A stretch of DNA of 64,000 nt, taken from an uncultured Alphaproteobacteria bacterium (GTDB lineage Bacteria; Pseudomonadota; Alphaproteobacteria; GCA-2731375). Every line of letters begins with the position of its first letter. Positions within the stretch are counted from its first letter, which is position 1. This document shows, piece after piece, positions 23,561 through 33,057 of the stretch. The stretch covers positions 80,165 to 144,164 of the forward strand of contig CATOSZ010000016.1 of the NCBI GenBank assembly GCA_951812805.1, written 5' to 3'. Made by a program: the position numbers and the translations under genes. A model generated the notes under the pieces. The model was not told the DNA's origin. It saw only the letters and a program-made list of their open reading frames with translations, and ran no database searches.

Positions 23561-26296
23561 TTATTCGTCCGCGGCGAGAAAGCCGCGCACCTCGGCCACC
23601 GCGTCGGCGAGGCCGAGGCGTTCGGGCACCACGCCGTCGGGGAAGGCGGTGGCCAGACGGCTCGGCATCATCGCGTCCAGCATGACGAAGACGCCCCGGT
23701 CTTCCGCGCCCCGAATCAAGCGGCCGTAGGCCTGCTTCAGGCGCAGGCGCGTCATCATGTCGTCATAGGCGCGGCGGCCGAAAGCGATCCGCCGCGCGCG
23801 ATGCAGAATATCGGGTCTGGGCCAGGGCACCCGGTCGAAGACGATCAGGCGCAGCGAGCGGCCCGGCACGTCGACCCCGTCGCGCACCGCGTCGGTGCCG
23901 AGCAGGCAGGAATCCACCTCTTCGCGGAAGATGTCGACGAGGGAGCCTGTATCCATCGCATCGACATGCTGGGCATAGAGCGACAGCTCCGCCTCCTCCA
24001 GCGGTCCGGCGATACGGCGGTGCACGCCACGCAGACGCTGGATCGCGGTAAAGAGGCCGAGCGCCCCGCCGCCCGCCGCCAGGAACAGCTCCCTATAGGC
24101 GGCGGCGACCTGGCCGGCATCGTTGCGGCGCACGTCGGTCACCACCAGCACCCGGGTGCGGTTCGCGTAGTCGAAGGGCGAGGCGAGACTGGCACGCGCC
24201 GCCACGGCGGGCAGATGCAACGCGCCGGTGCGGACCTCGGCGCTGGTCCAATCGTCCGGCGCCTCCGGCGCCCGGTCGCGCAGGGTCGCCGAGGTGATGA
24301 GGGCGCCGTGGCTGCGCGCCAGCAGGGCCTGGGCGAAGGGGACGGTGGGGTCGACCCAGTGCCGGCGCATGGCGATGTCCCGGTCGTGCCCGTCGCCCCG
24401 GTCGACCGCCAGCCAATCGACGAAGTCGGCCTCGCTCTCCCGCTCCAGGCTCGCCAGCATCGCGCGCCAGGCTCTCAGCGTCAGCCGGGCGCGGCGGCGG
24501 ATGCCGCGGCTCGCCGCCTCCAGCCGGATCCGGGTCTGCGTGTCGAGTTCCGCGGCCTCCTCGTCGAGGCGTTCCACCAGCCGGCGGTCGAGGCGGATCA
24601 ATGGCGTCTCGATCCGTGCCAGCGCCTGGTCCAACACGCGGGCCGCCTCGACCAGCGGCTCCGCCGGCTCGACGGTCGAGGCCTCGAGGCCATAGGGCGT
24701 GTCGGGATTGTCGGCGCGGGCCAGCACATGGGCGCGGACGCGGATCAAAAAGGCCTCGGCCGGACCGGCCGGCGTCTCGCTCGCCAGGCGGCCGAGCCAG
24801 CCTTCCCCCGGCAGGGCGCGGGCCGCGCGCAGGACCTGTTCCAGGGCCTCCGCCGCCTCGTCGTCGCCGGCGACCAGGTCGCCGATGCGGTCGGCCAGCC
24901 CCCGGGCCCGGCCGCGGCGCTGGCTGGCGCCGGCGAGCCAGCGCCGCAGCTCCGCCGTCTCGCGGCCCGAAATGTCCGAGGAAAAGGCGCCGTCGGCCGC
25001 GTCGAAAACGTGATGGCCCTCGTCGAAGACGATGCGCAGCGGCGGGTTGGCATCGTCACCCAGCGCCGCCTGCACCATCACCAGGGCGTGGTTGGCAACG
25101 ACGATTTCCGCCCGCTCGGCCCGGCGGACCACCTTCTCGATGAAGCAGCGCCGGTAGTGGCGGCAGGCGGAATAGATGCACTCGCCCCGGCTGTCGGAAA
25201 GCGCCAAGGTGCGGGCCGGCCCGAACAGGTCGACGAGCCAGGCGGGAAAATCGCCACCGACCATGTCGCCGTCCCGGGTAGCGCCGGCCCAGCGCGCCAG
25301 CAGGCCGAGCGGGACGGCCCAGGCGGGGCCGAGGCCGGCGGCACGGCTCGCCTCCTCCAGGTTCAGCAGGCAGAGATAGTTTTCCCGCCCCTTGCGCACC
25401 ACCGCGCGGGCCCGCTTGTCGGCCGGATCGGGATAGAGCGCGTCGAGTTCCTGGTCGATCTGGCGCTGCAGGTTGCGGGTATAGGTGGAGAGCCAGACGG
25501 TGCCGCCGTTGCGCTCCGCCCAGAGGCTGGCCGGCGCGATATAGCCGAGCGTCTTGCCGATGCCGGTGCCCGCCTCGGCCAGCACCACGCGCGGCTGTCC
25601 CGCATCGTCGCGCGGGCTGAAGGCATGGCTCGCCACGGCGGCGTAGTCGGCCTGCTTTTCGCGGATCTCGGCCCCCTCGCGCAGCAGGCGGGTCAGGCGT
25701 TCGCGGGTCTCGTCTTCGCCGATGGAGGCCTCGCCCGCCGGCGGCGGCGGTGCCTCCTCCTCGATTTCGGCCAGGCGGTTCCAGACGTCGAAGCCGTCGC
25801 GCCCGGTGCCGTCGTCGGCGGGCCCGCCGAGGGCGGCGATCACCGCGGGGCCCCAGGCCCAGCCCGCCTTGGCCATGGCGAAGGCGATGCGGCCCGCCAC
25901 CTCGCGCTCCGCCTCCTGCGCGAGCGCGCGGAGCAGATGACCCGTCGCGGCCAGCAGGCCCAGCGTCTGGTCCTCGCCGTCCGCCGGCGCCGGCTGGCCG
26001 AGCGCGCGGGCGAGGCCGGCCGGCGTCGGCAGGCAGAAGCGGGCCGGGTGGACGAAGGCAAACAGTTCCAACAGGTCCAGCGCGTCGAGATCGCCGAGGC
26101 CCAGGCGCCGGGCGGCCAGCAGGCGATGGCAGACGATGGGCCGGACCGCCTGCGCCCGCTCCCGCGCCGCCTCCAAACTCAAGGTTTCCAACTCCCCGTC
26201 GGCCGAAAGCCAATGGGCGCGGCGCGCGCCGACCACGAGGGCCGGTGCCTCGGGCAGAAGGACGGCGCTTGCGGCCTCGGGCGCGGGACGGTTCAT
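23561..26296 (-). CDS. ATP-dependent DNA helicase, DinG/XPD-like
   Basis: 911 residues, superfamily 2. Walker A is AEAGTGIGKT at 240-249 and the DEAD-type box is DEGH at 425-428. Four cysteines between them (C309, C373, C378, C384) are spaced as the 4Fe-4S cluster of XPD/DinG helicases. C-terminal motifs include SATLRDR, LLGTDAVRDGVDVPGRSLRL and QAYGRLIRG. Such helicases unwind DNA 5'-3' and resolve R-loops or damaged forks. The N-terminal 230 residues are an extension typical of the alphaproteobacterial form. Confidence 0.9.
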   Translation of the reverse strand: MNRPAPEAASAVLLPEAPALVVGARRAHWLSADGELETLSLEAARERAQAVRPIVCHRLLAARRLGLGDLDALDLLELFAFVHPARFCLPTPAGLARALGQPAPADGEDQTLGLLAATGHLLRALAQEAEREVAGRIAFAMAKAGWAWGPAVIAALGGPADDGTGRDGFDVWNRLAEIEEEAPPPPAGEASIGEDETRERLTRLLREGAEIREKQADYAAVASHAFSPRDDAGQPRVVLAEAGTGIGKTLGYIAPASLWAERNGGTVWLSTYTRNLQRQIDQELDALYPDPADKRARAVVRKGRENYLCLLNLEEASRAAGLGPAWAVPLGLLARWAGATRDGDMVGGDFPAWLVDLFGPARTLALSDSRGECIYSACRHYRRCFIEKVVRRAERAEIVVANHALVMVQAALGDDANPPLRIVFDEGHHVFDAADGAFSSDISGRETAELRRWLAGASQRRGRARGLADRIGDLVAGDDEAAEALEQVLRAARALPGEGWLGRLASETPAGPAEAFLIRVRAHVLARADNPDTPYGLEASTVEPAEPLVEAARVLDQALARIETPLIRLDRRLVERLDEEAAELDTQTRIRLEAASRGIRRRARLTLRAWRAMLASLERESEADFVDWLAVDRGDGHDRDIAMRRHWVDPTVPFAQALLARSHGALITSATLRDRAPEAPDDWTSAEVRTGALHLPAVAARASLASPFDYANRTRVLVVTDVRRNDAGQVAAAYRELFLAAGGGALGLFTAIQRLRGVHRRIAGPLEEAELSLYAQHVDAMDTGSLVDIFREEVDSCLLGTDAVRDGVDVPGRSLRLIVFDRVPWPRPDILHRARRIAFGRRAYDDMMTRLRLKQAYGRLIRGAEDRGVFVMLDAMMPSRLATAFPDGVVPERLGLADAVAEVRGFLAADE

Positions 26297-26343
26297 GACC
26301 CGACTATAGCCAGAGACGGCGCCGTTGGCGTGGGGGGCGGGTT

Positions 26344-27591
26344 TTAATCATTGCGATCGAAGGCGGCCAGGCGGGAGGGCGCGCCCTCGAAGGCGAAGGG
26401 ATTGAGCAGCTGACGGCGCCAGAGCGCGCGCGCCTCGATCGGGCTGAGGCGCGCTTCGGCCGAGAGCGCGGGCCAGACCTCGCGGATCGTGGTCAGCTGG
26501 GTTTCGATCAAATCCGACGCGGCGGCCGGAGACAGCCGGAAGCGCGGTGCGGCGGCGAGGCAGGTGGCGAGCCTGGACGACCTGTCGTCGTCCGCGATCA
26601 ACATGGCCTGGCTCGCCACCCCACCGGTGCGTGGTTGCGGGCAAATGTCGTAGGCCGGCGTCAGCGACAACGCCCGTCCATCCCAGAAAGCGGCATGATT
26701 GCGCGCGTGATCGTCCGTATTGCCGACCAGGATGTTCAGGACGAGCCGGGCAAAAAGCTCGTGCAGGGTTTCCTCCGGCCGGGTGAAATCGTGTCGAACG
26801 AGGTCGGCCAGGTCCTCGTAGCTCGCGTAGCGTGCCATCATCTCGTCGAGGCCGAACAGGGTGAGCGCCGAAAGCATGGCACGGCGATGCCAGCCGCCGC
26901 CCGCGGCCACCCGGTCGAACCGCTCGACCAGCAGCACGTCGCGGCCGGCGATGTGTTCCAGGGACACCGGGGCGACGTTGAGCCCGACCTCGGCCGCGAG
27001 CCGCATGGCGACATACTCCGCCTTGATGACGTTGTAGGGATCGGCTGCGGTCGAAAACTTGGCGATGTAGCGCTGCCCGCCGATCTCGATCGTCGCTTTC
27101 GGCCGCGCGCCGCCGATCGAACTGCCGTGAAAGACCGCCAGGTCAAGTTCCGGGGGAAGGGGCATCCCCGCCATGACTCGGTCCGCCAGTTCGAAGAGGT
27201 CGTCGAAGCGCACCGCATCGAGGCCACGTGGCACGTACACCTCGGGCGAGGCCTGAAAGTCGAGGGCGCCGATCCGGTCGGAGCCGGAGGCCAGCAGATA
27301 GGTGAGCTCGTCCAGGTCACCGCTCACCCGCCGGGTCATGACGACCCGGCGGCCCCAGGCATCCGGTGCCGCGTCACGCAGCGCCCCCGCCATCGCCAAT
27401 CCCGGCGCCGGCAATTGGACGCCACGGTGCAACGGCAGCTCGGCGCGATGGATCGAGATGGCGTCGTCGCGCGCGAGATAGCTGCGACCATAGGCGAAAA
27501 TCAGCTGCCGCTCGTGCGCGCGCAAGCGTCCGGCGACCACCGGCTCCAGCGACGAGGGCAGCCAGATCCAGACAAAGGCTTCAGAAGTCAT
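26344..27591 (-). CDS. hipA: HipA-family serine/threonine kinase toxin
   Basis: 415 residues. Kinase motifs are visible: the phosphate loop SSIGGARPK at 157-165 (S158 is the equivalent of the autophosphorylated serine), catalytic NTDDHARNH at 291-299, and AYDICPQ with D315 as the metal ligand. An N-terminal Couple_hipA-like segment precedes it. HipA of E. coli phosphorylates glutamyl-tRNA synthetase and causes growth arrest; the target here is not known. The start overlaps the HTH gene by 11 nt, so production is coupled to the antitoxin. Confidence 0.9.
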   Translation of the reverse strand: MTSEAFVWIWLPSSLEPVVAGRLRAHERQLIFAYGRSYLARDDAISIHRAELPLHRGVQLPAPGLAMAGALRDAAPDAWGRRVVMTRRVSGDLDELTYLLASGSDRIGALDFQASPEVYVPRGLDAVRFDDLFELADRVMAGMPLPPELDLAVFHGSSIGGARPKATIEIGGQRYIAKFSTAADPYNVIKAEYVAMRLAAEVGLNVAPVSLEHIAGRDVLLVERFDRVAAGGGWHRRAMLSALTLFGLDEMMARYASYEDLADLVRHDFTRPEETLHELFARLVLNILVGNTDDHARNHAAFWDGRALSLTPAYDICPQPRTGGVASQAMLIADDDRSSRLATCLAAAPRFRLSPAAASDLIETQLTTIREVWPALSAEARLSPIEARALWRRQLLNPFAFEGAPSRLAAFDRND

Positions 27592-27910
27592 CGTCTATTT
27601 CCGGATGAACCGCACGCCCTGCGCGCGGCAGCAGGGTCGGCGCATAGCCTTGCCGAGCCGACGGCATCCCAGGTTCCGGTTCGAACAACGCCACGCCGAC
27701 GATGGCGGCCGCCTCGAAGACCGCGCCGATGCCGCAGCCCATATCGCCGCGTTCGATCCGTTGCACCAGACCGCGCGACATGTCCCCCCGTGCGGCAAGT
27801 TCCGCGACCGTCATGCGCCGTGCCAACCGGGCGGACCGGATCATGCGGCCGAGCGAGGCGACGCCTTCACGAGCCTGACGGGAATGGGCGCGCGTGGCGG
27901 GTTTGGGCAT
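27581..27910 (-). CDS. hipB: HipB-like XRE-family antitoxin
   Basis: 109 residues from ATG 27910, which has AGGTGG 4 nt upstream; an adjacent ATG at 27913 is too close to it. The helix-turn-helix is MIRSARLARRMTVAELAARG followed by MSRGLVQRIERGDMGCGIG. HipB-type proteins bind the operator and neutralise the kinase. The gene precedes and overlaps hipA. AT-rich DNA with repeated sites lies directly upstream. Confidence 0.88.
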   Translation of the reverse strand: MPKPATRAHSRQAREGVASLGRMIRSARLARRMTVAELAARGDMSRGLVQRIERGDMGCGIGAVFEAAAIVGVALFEPEPGMPSARQGYAPTLLPRAGRAVHPEIDDDF

Positions 27911-27918
27911 CATACCAC

Positions 27919-27970
27919 CTATAAATCGATCAAATTCGACGATTAAAACCTATTTATAGATCAAAATCGA
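27919..27970. promoter_or_regulatory. Predicted hipBA operator/promoter
   Basis: A short AT-rich island in GC-rich DNA. CTATAAAT (27919-27926) pairs with ATTTATAG (27952-27959). GATCAAATTCGA (27928-27939) recurs as GATCAAAATCGA (27959-27970), one mismatch, 31 bp apart, about three helical turns. This is the arrangement expected for cooperative binding of a HipB-type dimer over the promoter. Confidence 0.65.
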
Positions 27971-28006
27971 AGGAATGTCATCTCCCTAACGCGACGCAAA
28001 CACCCT

Positions 28007-29140
28007 TCACAGTGCGCGCGCCAGCGTCGCGAACAGCCGTTCGGCGTCTTCTTCGTCGTTGTAGAGGTGGGGGGTCAGGCGCAGGCTGTCGCCGCGCCGG
28101 CTGAGGTGCACGTTCTCCGCCGCGAGGGCCGGCAGCAGTCCGTCGGGCAGGCCCTCGGCGCGGCGCAGGCCGAGGAAGTGGCCGGCCCGCAGATGCCGGG
28201 GGGCGACGTCGAAGCCGAAGTCGGCGGCGCGCTCGACCAGACGGTCGGTATAGGCACGGAGCGTCGCCTGGATCCGTGCCGGACCCCACGCGACCAGCAT
28301 CGCCAGTGCCGCCTACGCCATCGGCATCAGGGCGAAGTTGCCGCTCTCGCCGACGTCGTGGCGCCGCGCGCCCGGCTGGAAGCCGTCGCGGTAGTTCAAC
28401 AGGTCGGCGAAATCCTCCGCCCCTTGGCGCGACATCCAGCTGTGCTCCAGCGGCCGGCCGTCCTGGTATTCGGGCGCGACGTAGCAGAAGCCGACGGAGT
28501 AAGGGCCCATCAGCCATTTGTAGCAGGCGGCGACGGCGAAATCGGGCTGCACCTCGGCGACGTCAAAGGGCATCGCGCCCAAGGACTGGGTCAAATCCAG
28601 GACCAGCGCCGCGCCGGCCGCCCGCGCCGCGCGGCCGACGGCGGCGAGATCGATCAGGCCGCCGTCGGTCCAATGGCACTGCGCCGTCGCCACCAGGGCG
28701 ACGTCGTCGCCGATCGCCGCCAGCAGCGGCGGCGTCCAGTCGCCGTCCGCCGGCCGGGCGACGGTGGTGATTTCAGCGCCCCGCTCGGCCGCCAGCTCGC
28801 GCCACTGATAGACGTTGGAGGGAAACTGTTCCGCCAGCACGACGATGCGATGCCCCCGTTGCACCGGGATGTTGGCGGCGGCAAGCGCAATGCCATAGCT
28901 CGCGGCCGGGACGACGCAGATATCGTCGGCCGTGGCGCCCGTCAGGGCGGCGAAGTGGCCGCGCGCCCGGTTCGTCGTCGGAAAGAAATCCGCCGCCTGG
29001 ATCTCCCACGGCTGCACCTTGCGGCGCACGCCGTCGAGCCCGGCGGCGACGACGGGATGGGCCAACGGCGACATGTAGGCGCAGTTCAGGTAGGCGACCT
29101 CGCGCGGCAGATCGAAGAGATGGCGCTGGCTCGCAATCAT
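28007..29140 (-). pseudogene. Class V aminotransferase (isopenicillin-N-epimerase/kynureninase-like), interrupted by in-frame TAG
   Basis: One 378-codon frame from ATG 29140 (GGAGG 6 nt upstream) is broken only by a TAG at 28313-28315. Upstream it encodes LPREVAYLNCAYMSPLAHPV, then LTGATADDICVVPAASYGIA, and the PLP lysine in ACYKWLMGPYS. The frame continues past the stop with AMLVAWGPARIQATL and ends normally at 28007. ALMPM-A-[stop]-A-A-L is the usual family context with Gln or a similar residue at the stop. Either a nonsense mutation or a sequencing error explains it. If real, the product would lack the last 100 residues, including the C-terminal small domain. Confidence 0.8.
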
Positions 29141-29512
29141 CGGTAGCCTCCGGGGGGGCCGATGGGCCCAGCCCGAGAGAAGCCGGGCGCGGGCGCGGCT
29201 GTCAAATCGCCCCGGTTTCATTCCCGATATGCCCTTGATTCTCGGGGACCTGGCGGCGCCGGTCCGGGGGATCCTAGGGCGACCGTCCGATGATCGCCGG
29301 CCCATGACCACCACATCTCACATGACCACAGGCCGCCGCTCGCTATCGCCGCGTCCGACTGTCTCGACCTAGAGCGGGCGAACCGAATGTCAACCACGGC
29401 TTCGTGGATTGACCCAGCCCAGCCTTTCGGCGGGCGCGTAGAGGGGGCTCCATCCATCGGTTAAACTTCAACCCGCCTTTGCCTCCCATCGCCAGGGCAG
29501 GAGTCGTTGCCC
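29141..29512. other. Intergenic region, no gene seen
   Basis: 372 bp between the divergent aminotransferase pseudogene and the membrane-protein gene. No convincing coding frame, tRNA or repeat is visible. It should hold both promoters. AGGAG at 29499-29503 is the ribosome site for the gene starting at 29513. Confidence 0.6.
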
Positions 29513-30229
29513 ATGTCTCGCAAGGTCCCGTTCCTCTTGGTTTGGCTGGCCCTTTGCTGTTCATCCCCGGCCCCGGCTTCGCCCTTCGACGCGCCCGGCC
29601 ACCACATTAAGATGGCGGCCAGGCTCGGCCTCATGTGGACCCCGTACTATCCGCGCTCAGCGACCGCGGACGAACTTTCCATCACCCGTCTGGCGGCGGA
29701 TGGGGTGCCACGTGAAATGGAATTCCTGCACCCCGACATTGAGCGCTCCCTGCTGACCGTAAAGGAACAAGACGGCAATCAGGACTCGGCCTTCATGCTG
29801 TTGAAGTGGAACCGTGACTGCATCGCGGTCCGCGCCACCCTGGCCGCGCGCCAACCGGGCGACTACGTGGTGAGTGACGTCGGTGGCGGGGTTCGAGGAC
29901 CACTCGACCCCGCCGGCCTCGCGGCAGCGTTGGCGGCCTGTGGCATTGGCGTGGACGCGCCATGGCTCAGGCCCAGGGACGCGCACGCCTTTTCGGTCGC
30001 CACCTTCGAGGACCAGCCCGAGATGGAATATCTCCGTGGCCAGGCCCGCGAAGCGGCCATGATATTCGGTGTCATCCTGCTGGCCGTCTTCGCCGTTGTC
30101 GGATTTGTCTGCTGCCGCATCGCGCGAGCCAGAAAGGTTCCACCGCAGCGGGCGCGGCTGATCGGGCTTGCGGTCTGGCTCATCCCCACTGCCATCGGCA
30201 CGGGGCTGAGCTACTGGATGTGGCTCTAG
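29513..30229 (+). CDS. Signal-peptide membrane protein of unknown function
   Basis: 238 residues from ATG 29513 (AGGAG 9 nt upstream; TTG 29507 is too close to it). Residues 1-23 form a signal peptide (FLLVWLALCCSSPAPASP). A soluble region of about 150 residues follows, then two membrane helices near the C-terminus (MIFGVILLAVFAVVGFVCC and LIGLAVWLIPTAIGTGLSY). I do not recognise a family. GC content is a little lower than in the metabolic genes nearby, consistent with an accessory region. Confidence 0.65.
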   Translation: MSRKVPFLLVWLALCCSSPAPASPFDAPGHHIKMAARLGLMWTPYYPRSATADELSITRLAADGVPREMEFLHPDIERSLLTVKEQDGNQDSAFMLLKWNRDCIAVRATLAARQPGDYVVSDVGGGVRGPLDPAGLAAALAACGIGVDAPWLRPRDAHAFSVATFEDQPEMEYLRGQAREAAMIFGVILLAVFAVVGFVCCRIARARKVPPQRARLIGLAVWLIPTAIGTGLSYWMWL

Positions 30230-30339
30230 AAACCGCCGTGGCCGTTATGGGCGAGGCGGACCATCGGGATTTGCCATTGGTGAACGCACGAGAGTAATTT
30301 TTGTCCATGAACAATTCATTGCCGTTCGGGGGGCGTAAC

Positions 30340-31119
30340 ATGACGCCAGGCAAGGCAGGCTCGGGTCTGGAAGCTTCCGGCAACGGCGAATATGGCGATA
30401 AAAACGCGGGGTTAACCGCTCGTAGGGTGTTCCCCGATGCGTTGCGATCCGCGTATCGGGATGAAGCCGAGAGCCTTCTCGATGATGTCAGGCTCTGGTG
30501 CTATTGGTACGGTCGCCGTTCCGACTGTGTGCTATGCGGCCGTCATACGCGCCACGGCGCCGTGATGTTCTGGCGCGAGCAGGGCGGTTTCAAGGCGCGG
30601 GCGGTCAAGGACAACGAGACGCCAGACCCCGTCGCCGTTTGCGAGATCTGCGTGCGTGTCGGCGCGGAACAGCTTTCCGGTGACGGTTTCAACACCGAAG
30701 ACCTCACCCTGAAACTCGTCCGCGCGATGCAGGACGCCGGGCTCGAGAAAGAGCGCGAGGAGGTCAAACGCGTTCTGGCACGCCGCCCCCGGCGGGGCGG
30801 CGGCACTTGTGTGTTCTGCGCTGGTAGCGATGGCAAGCGCGTCAGCGTCGGCGAAGCCACGATGTGCGAAACCTGTCTGAGTCAGGCGTTGATAGTGAAG
30901 GACGACAGAACCTGTTCGTGCCCCGAGGGGTACCATGATCCGAAAGACGAACCCGAACTGGTCTACCAGGAAGGAACCGATGGCGAGGACACGGGCTGGG
31001 GCAACGCCTTCGACGAAGTCTGGCTGTGCCGGATCTGCAAAACCCGTTGGCACGTCGCCGGCTTCGACAATGCCGACGGCAAGAGAACGATTTATCAGAA
31101 GAGAGCCGTGACATCCTGA
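30340..31119 (+). CDS. Hypothetical protein with three Cys-rich zinc-ribbon-like modules
   Basis: 259 residues from ATG 30340, which has GGGGGG 6 nt upstream; ATG 30307 is an alternative. Module 1 is CVLCGRHTRHG with CEICVRVGAEQL about 30 residues later. Module 2 is CVFCAGSDGKRVSVGEATMC followed by CETCLSQAL-type spacing, close to the ClpX C4 zinc finger. Module 3 contains CSCPEGYHD and WLCRICKTRWHVAG. Two further cysteines precede module 1. The protein could be an adaptor or nucleic-acid-binding protein; no enzyme domain is seen. It sits in an accessory zone beside an insertion sequence. Confidence 0.65.
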   Translation: MTPGKAGSGLEASGNGEYGDKNAGLTARRVFPDALRSAYRDEAESLLDDVRLWCYWYGRRSDCVLCGRHTRHGAVMFWREQGGFKARAVKDNETPDPVAVCEICVRVGAEQLSGDGFNTEDLTLKLVRAMQDAGLEKEREEVKRVLARRPRRGGGTCVFCAGSDGKRVSVGEATMCETCLSQALIVKDDRTCSCPEGYHDPKDEPELVYQEGTDGEDTGWGNAFDEVWLCRICKTRWHVAGFDNADGKRTIYQKRAVTS

Positions 31120-31441
31120 CGGTGACCATGCCGCCGAAAATTTCTGGACTTCGTCTAAATCGGGGTCGGCAGTCATTCCGCGCGACCATCGGCGCGCGCG
31201 CCGCCGGTCTCATCCTCGACGATACACCTTTGTCGAGGGGCACGACGGTGGATAAGCTCACCGGCCTGCGTTGAAATCACAGCGAACCCGTCACCAATTT
31301 CGATGGTGGATCCAAACGAAGCCTCTCTATTTCACCGGGTAAGATTGTCCTTCCCGGCTTGGCGACGATAGCCTCCGTAGATACGCTTCTTTTCCTCCAA
31401 CTCCGTGGCAAGCCGTACGTGGTTCCGTCGTTCCGCTTCGG
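31120..31441. other. Intergenic DNA with a possible truncated gene end
   Basis: 322 bp between the Cys-rich gene and the IS left end. On the minus strand, 31332-31441 encodes 36 codons rich in Glu, Arg and Lys (contains RLATELEEKKRIYGGYRRQA) ending in TGA. It is open at the IS boundary, as expected for the 3' end of a gene disrupted by the insertion. I cannot name the gene. Nothing else is seen. Confidence 0.35.
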
Positions 31442-31557
31442 TGTGAATCGGCATGCAAAACTGACCCACTTTGGTGGGTTATGAGCGGTAAGAATTGACC
31501 CACCTGGAACGCTAGCATCCGCACGGAACAGTGCGGAGGAAAGAGCAGGTGGTATTG

Positions 31558-33057
31558 ATGGAAAGCGTATTGAAGATCCGACGTTGGATATTACGGGAGG
31601 GTCGGAGTATCCGATCTGTATCTCGTCAGACTGGTTTGTCGCGGAACACGATTAAGAAGTATCTGAAGGACGGCGATCCACCGAGCTATCAGCGGCGCGT
31701 TTCACCCGTCCGGCGTAAGCTTAGCGATGGCTTCGCCAGCCGGCTTCGGGCGCTCTTTGAGCAGGACCTGGGGCGCCCGCGCCGTGAGCGCCGGACGGCC
31801 AAGAAGCTTTATGAGCAGCTTGTGTCGGAAGGCTATAGCGGATCCTACTCGACGGTTCAGAGGTTTGTCCGCGACCTGAAGCGTTCTGGCGCCGGATCGG
31901 GGGATGCGTTCATTCCGTTGCACTTTACGGCAGGTGACGCGCTCCAGTTTGACTGGAGCACGGAATACGCTGTCCTGGGCGGTGTCGAGCAGAAGGTAAA
32001 GGTTGCCCACTTCCGCCTATGTCATAGCCGCAAGCCCTTTGTTGTTGCCTATCCCAGCGAATCTCAGGAGATGGTGCTGGACGCCTTTGCACGGGCGATG
32101 TCTTTCTATGGCGGCGTACCGCGCCGGGTGATCATCGACAACCCCAAGACGATGGTAACCTATGTTTCGCGCTCTAAGGACCGTGTGTTCCATCCGCGCT
32201 TTCTGGCGTTGATGAACCACTATGTGATGGAACCGGTTGCTTGCACACCCGCGGCGGGGTGGGAGAAGGGTCAGATTGAGAACCAGGTTGGGTTCCTGCG
32301 GGGACAGCTGTTTGCGCCCAAGCCCGCCTTTGACGATCTGGATGCGCTGAACGGCTGGTTGCGTCTGCGCTGCGAGGAATTGGCGAATCGCGCCCACCCC
32401 GAACAATCGGATCGCAAGATCTCGGACGTGTTCGCAGACGAGTGCGCCGAACTGCGTCCCCTGGGCCGGGCTTTTGACGGCTATGTTGAGAAGGCCGCTC
32501 GTGTCCGCTCTACCTGTCTGGTCCAATATGCCACCAATCGCTATAGCGTCCCCTCCCGGTTCGCCGGGGAGCTTGTCTCTCTGCGCGCCTATGCGGACCG
32601 GATCGTGGTTGTGTCAGGGCAGAATGTGATTGCCGAGCACAAGCGCCGCTTTACCCGCAACGCCAGCTATTTCGAGCCCTGGCATTACCTGCCCCTACTC
32701 GACCGCAAGCCCGGCGCGCTGAGAGATGGCGCGCCCTTTGTGGGTTGGCAATTGCCTGAGGCGATGCACCGGGTCAGGGCGCATTACATGGCCGGCAAAG
32801 GCGGGGACCGGGAGTTTGTCGATCTGCTCCTGCTGGCCCAGGATCACGGGATCGAGGTGGTCGAGATAGCCTGTGAACTGGCCGTGGAGCAGAACACGCT
32901 GCGCCTTCCGGCCATCATCAATCTGATCAACCAACTGGTGGAGCCGGTCATCGCGCCATGGGGCGAGAGCCACGCCTATCCGCAACTGACCTTGCGGCCC
33001 GAAGCGGACTGCAAGCGCTATGAGACGCTGTGCGTTGCCGGGGAGGCCGTCGCATGA
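31558..33057 (+). CDS. istA: IS21-family transposase IstA
   Basis: 499 residues from ATG 31558 (AGGTGG 5 nt upstream); GTG 31531 is an in-frame alternative. The N-terminal HTH is SIRSVSRQTGLSRNTIKKYL. The rve-type DDE core has Asp in LQFDWSTEYAVLGG, Asp in IIDNPKTMVTY and Glu in KGQIENQVGFLRG. A C-terminal Mu-type beta-barrel follows. It catalyses cut-and-paste or replicative strand transfer together with IstB. The frame is intact, so copy 1 could still supply transposase. Confidence 0.93.
   Translation: MESVLKIRRWILREGRSIRSVSRQTGLSRNTIKKYLKDGDPPSYQRRVSPVRRKLSDGFASRLRALFEQDLGRPRRERRTAKKLYEQLVSEGYSGSYSTVQRFVRDLKRSGAGSGDAFIPLHFTAGDALQFDWSTEYAVLGGVEQKVKVAHFRLCHSRKPFVVAYPSESQEMVLDAFARAMSFYGGVPRRVIIDNPKTMVTYVSRSKDRVFHPRFLALMNHYVMEPVACTPAAGWEKGQIENQVGFLRGQLFAPKPAFDDLDALNGWLRLRCEELANRAHPEQSDRKISDVFADECAELRPLGRAFDGYVEKAARVRSTCLVQYATNRYSVPSRFAGELVSLRAYADRIVVVSGQNVIAEHKRRFTRNASYFEPWHYLPLLDRKPGALRDGAPFVGWQLPEAMHRVRAHYMAGKGGDREFVDLLLLAQDHGIEVVEIACELAVEQNTLRLPAIINLINQLVEPVIAPWGESHAYPQLTLRPEADCKRYETLCVAGEAVA

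Noticed and set aside
23801..26347. 848-codon rightward open frame
   Set aside because: Antisense shadow of the DinG-like helicase, which has all motifs in order; the frame has no recognisable domain.
28313..28315. TAG as pyrrolysine in the aminotransferase
   Set aside because: Pyrrolysine is not expected in this enzyme family or in this type of organism; mutation or sequencing error is simpler.
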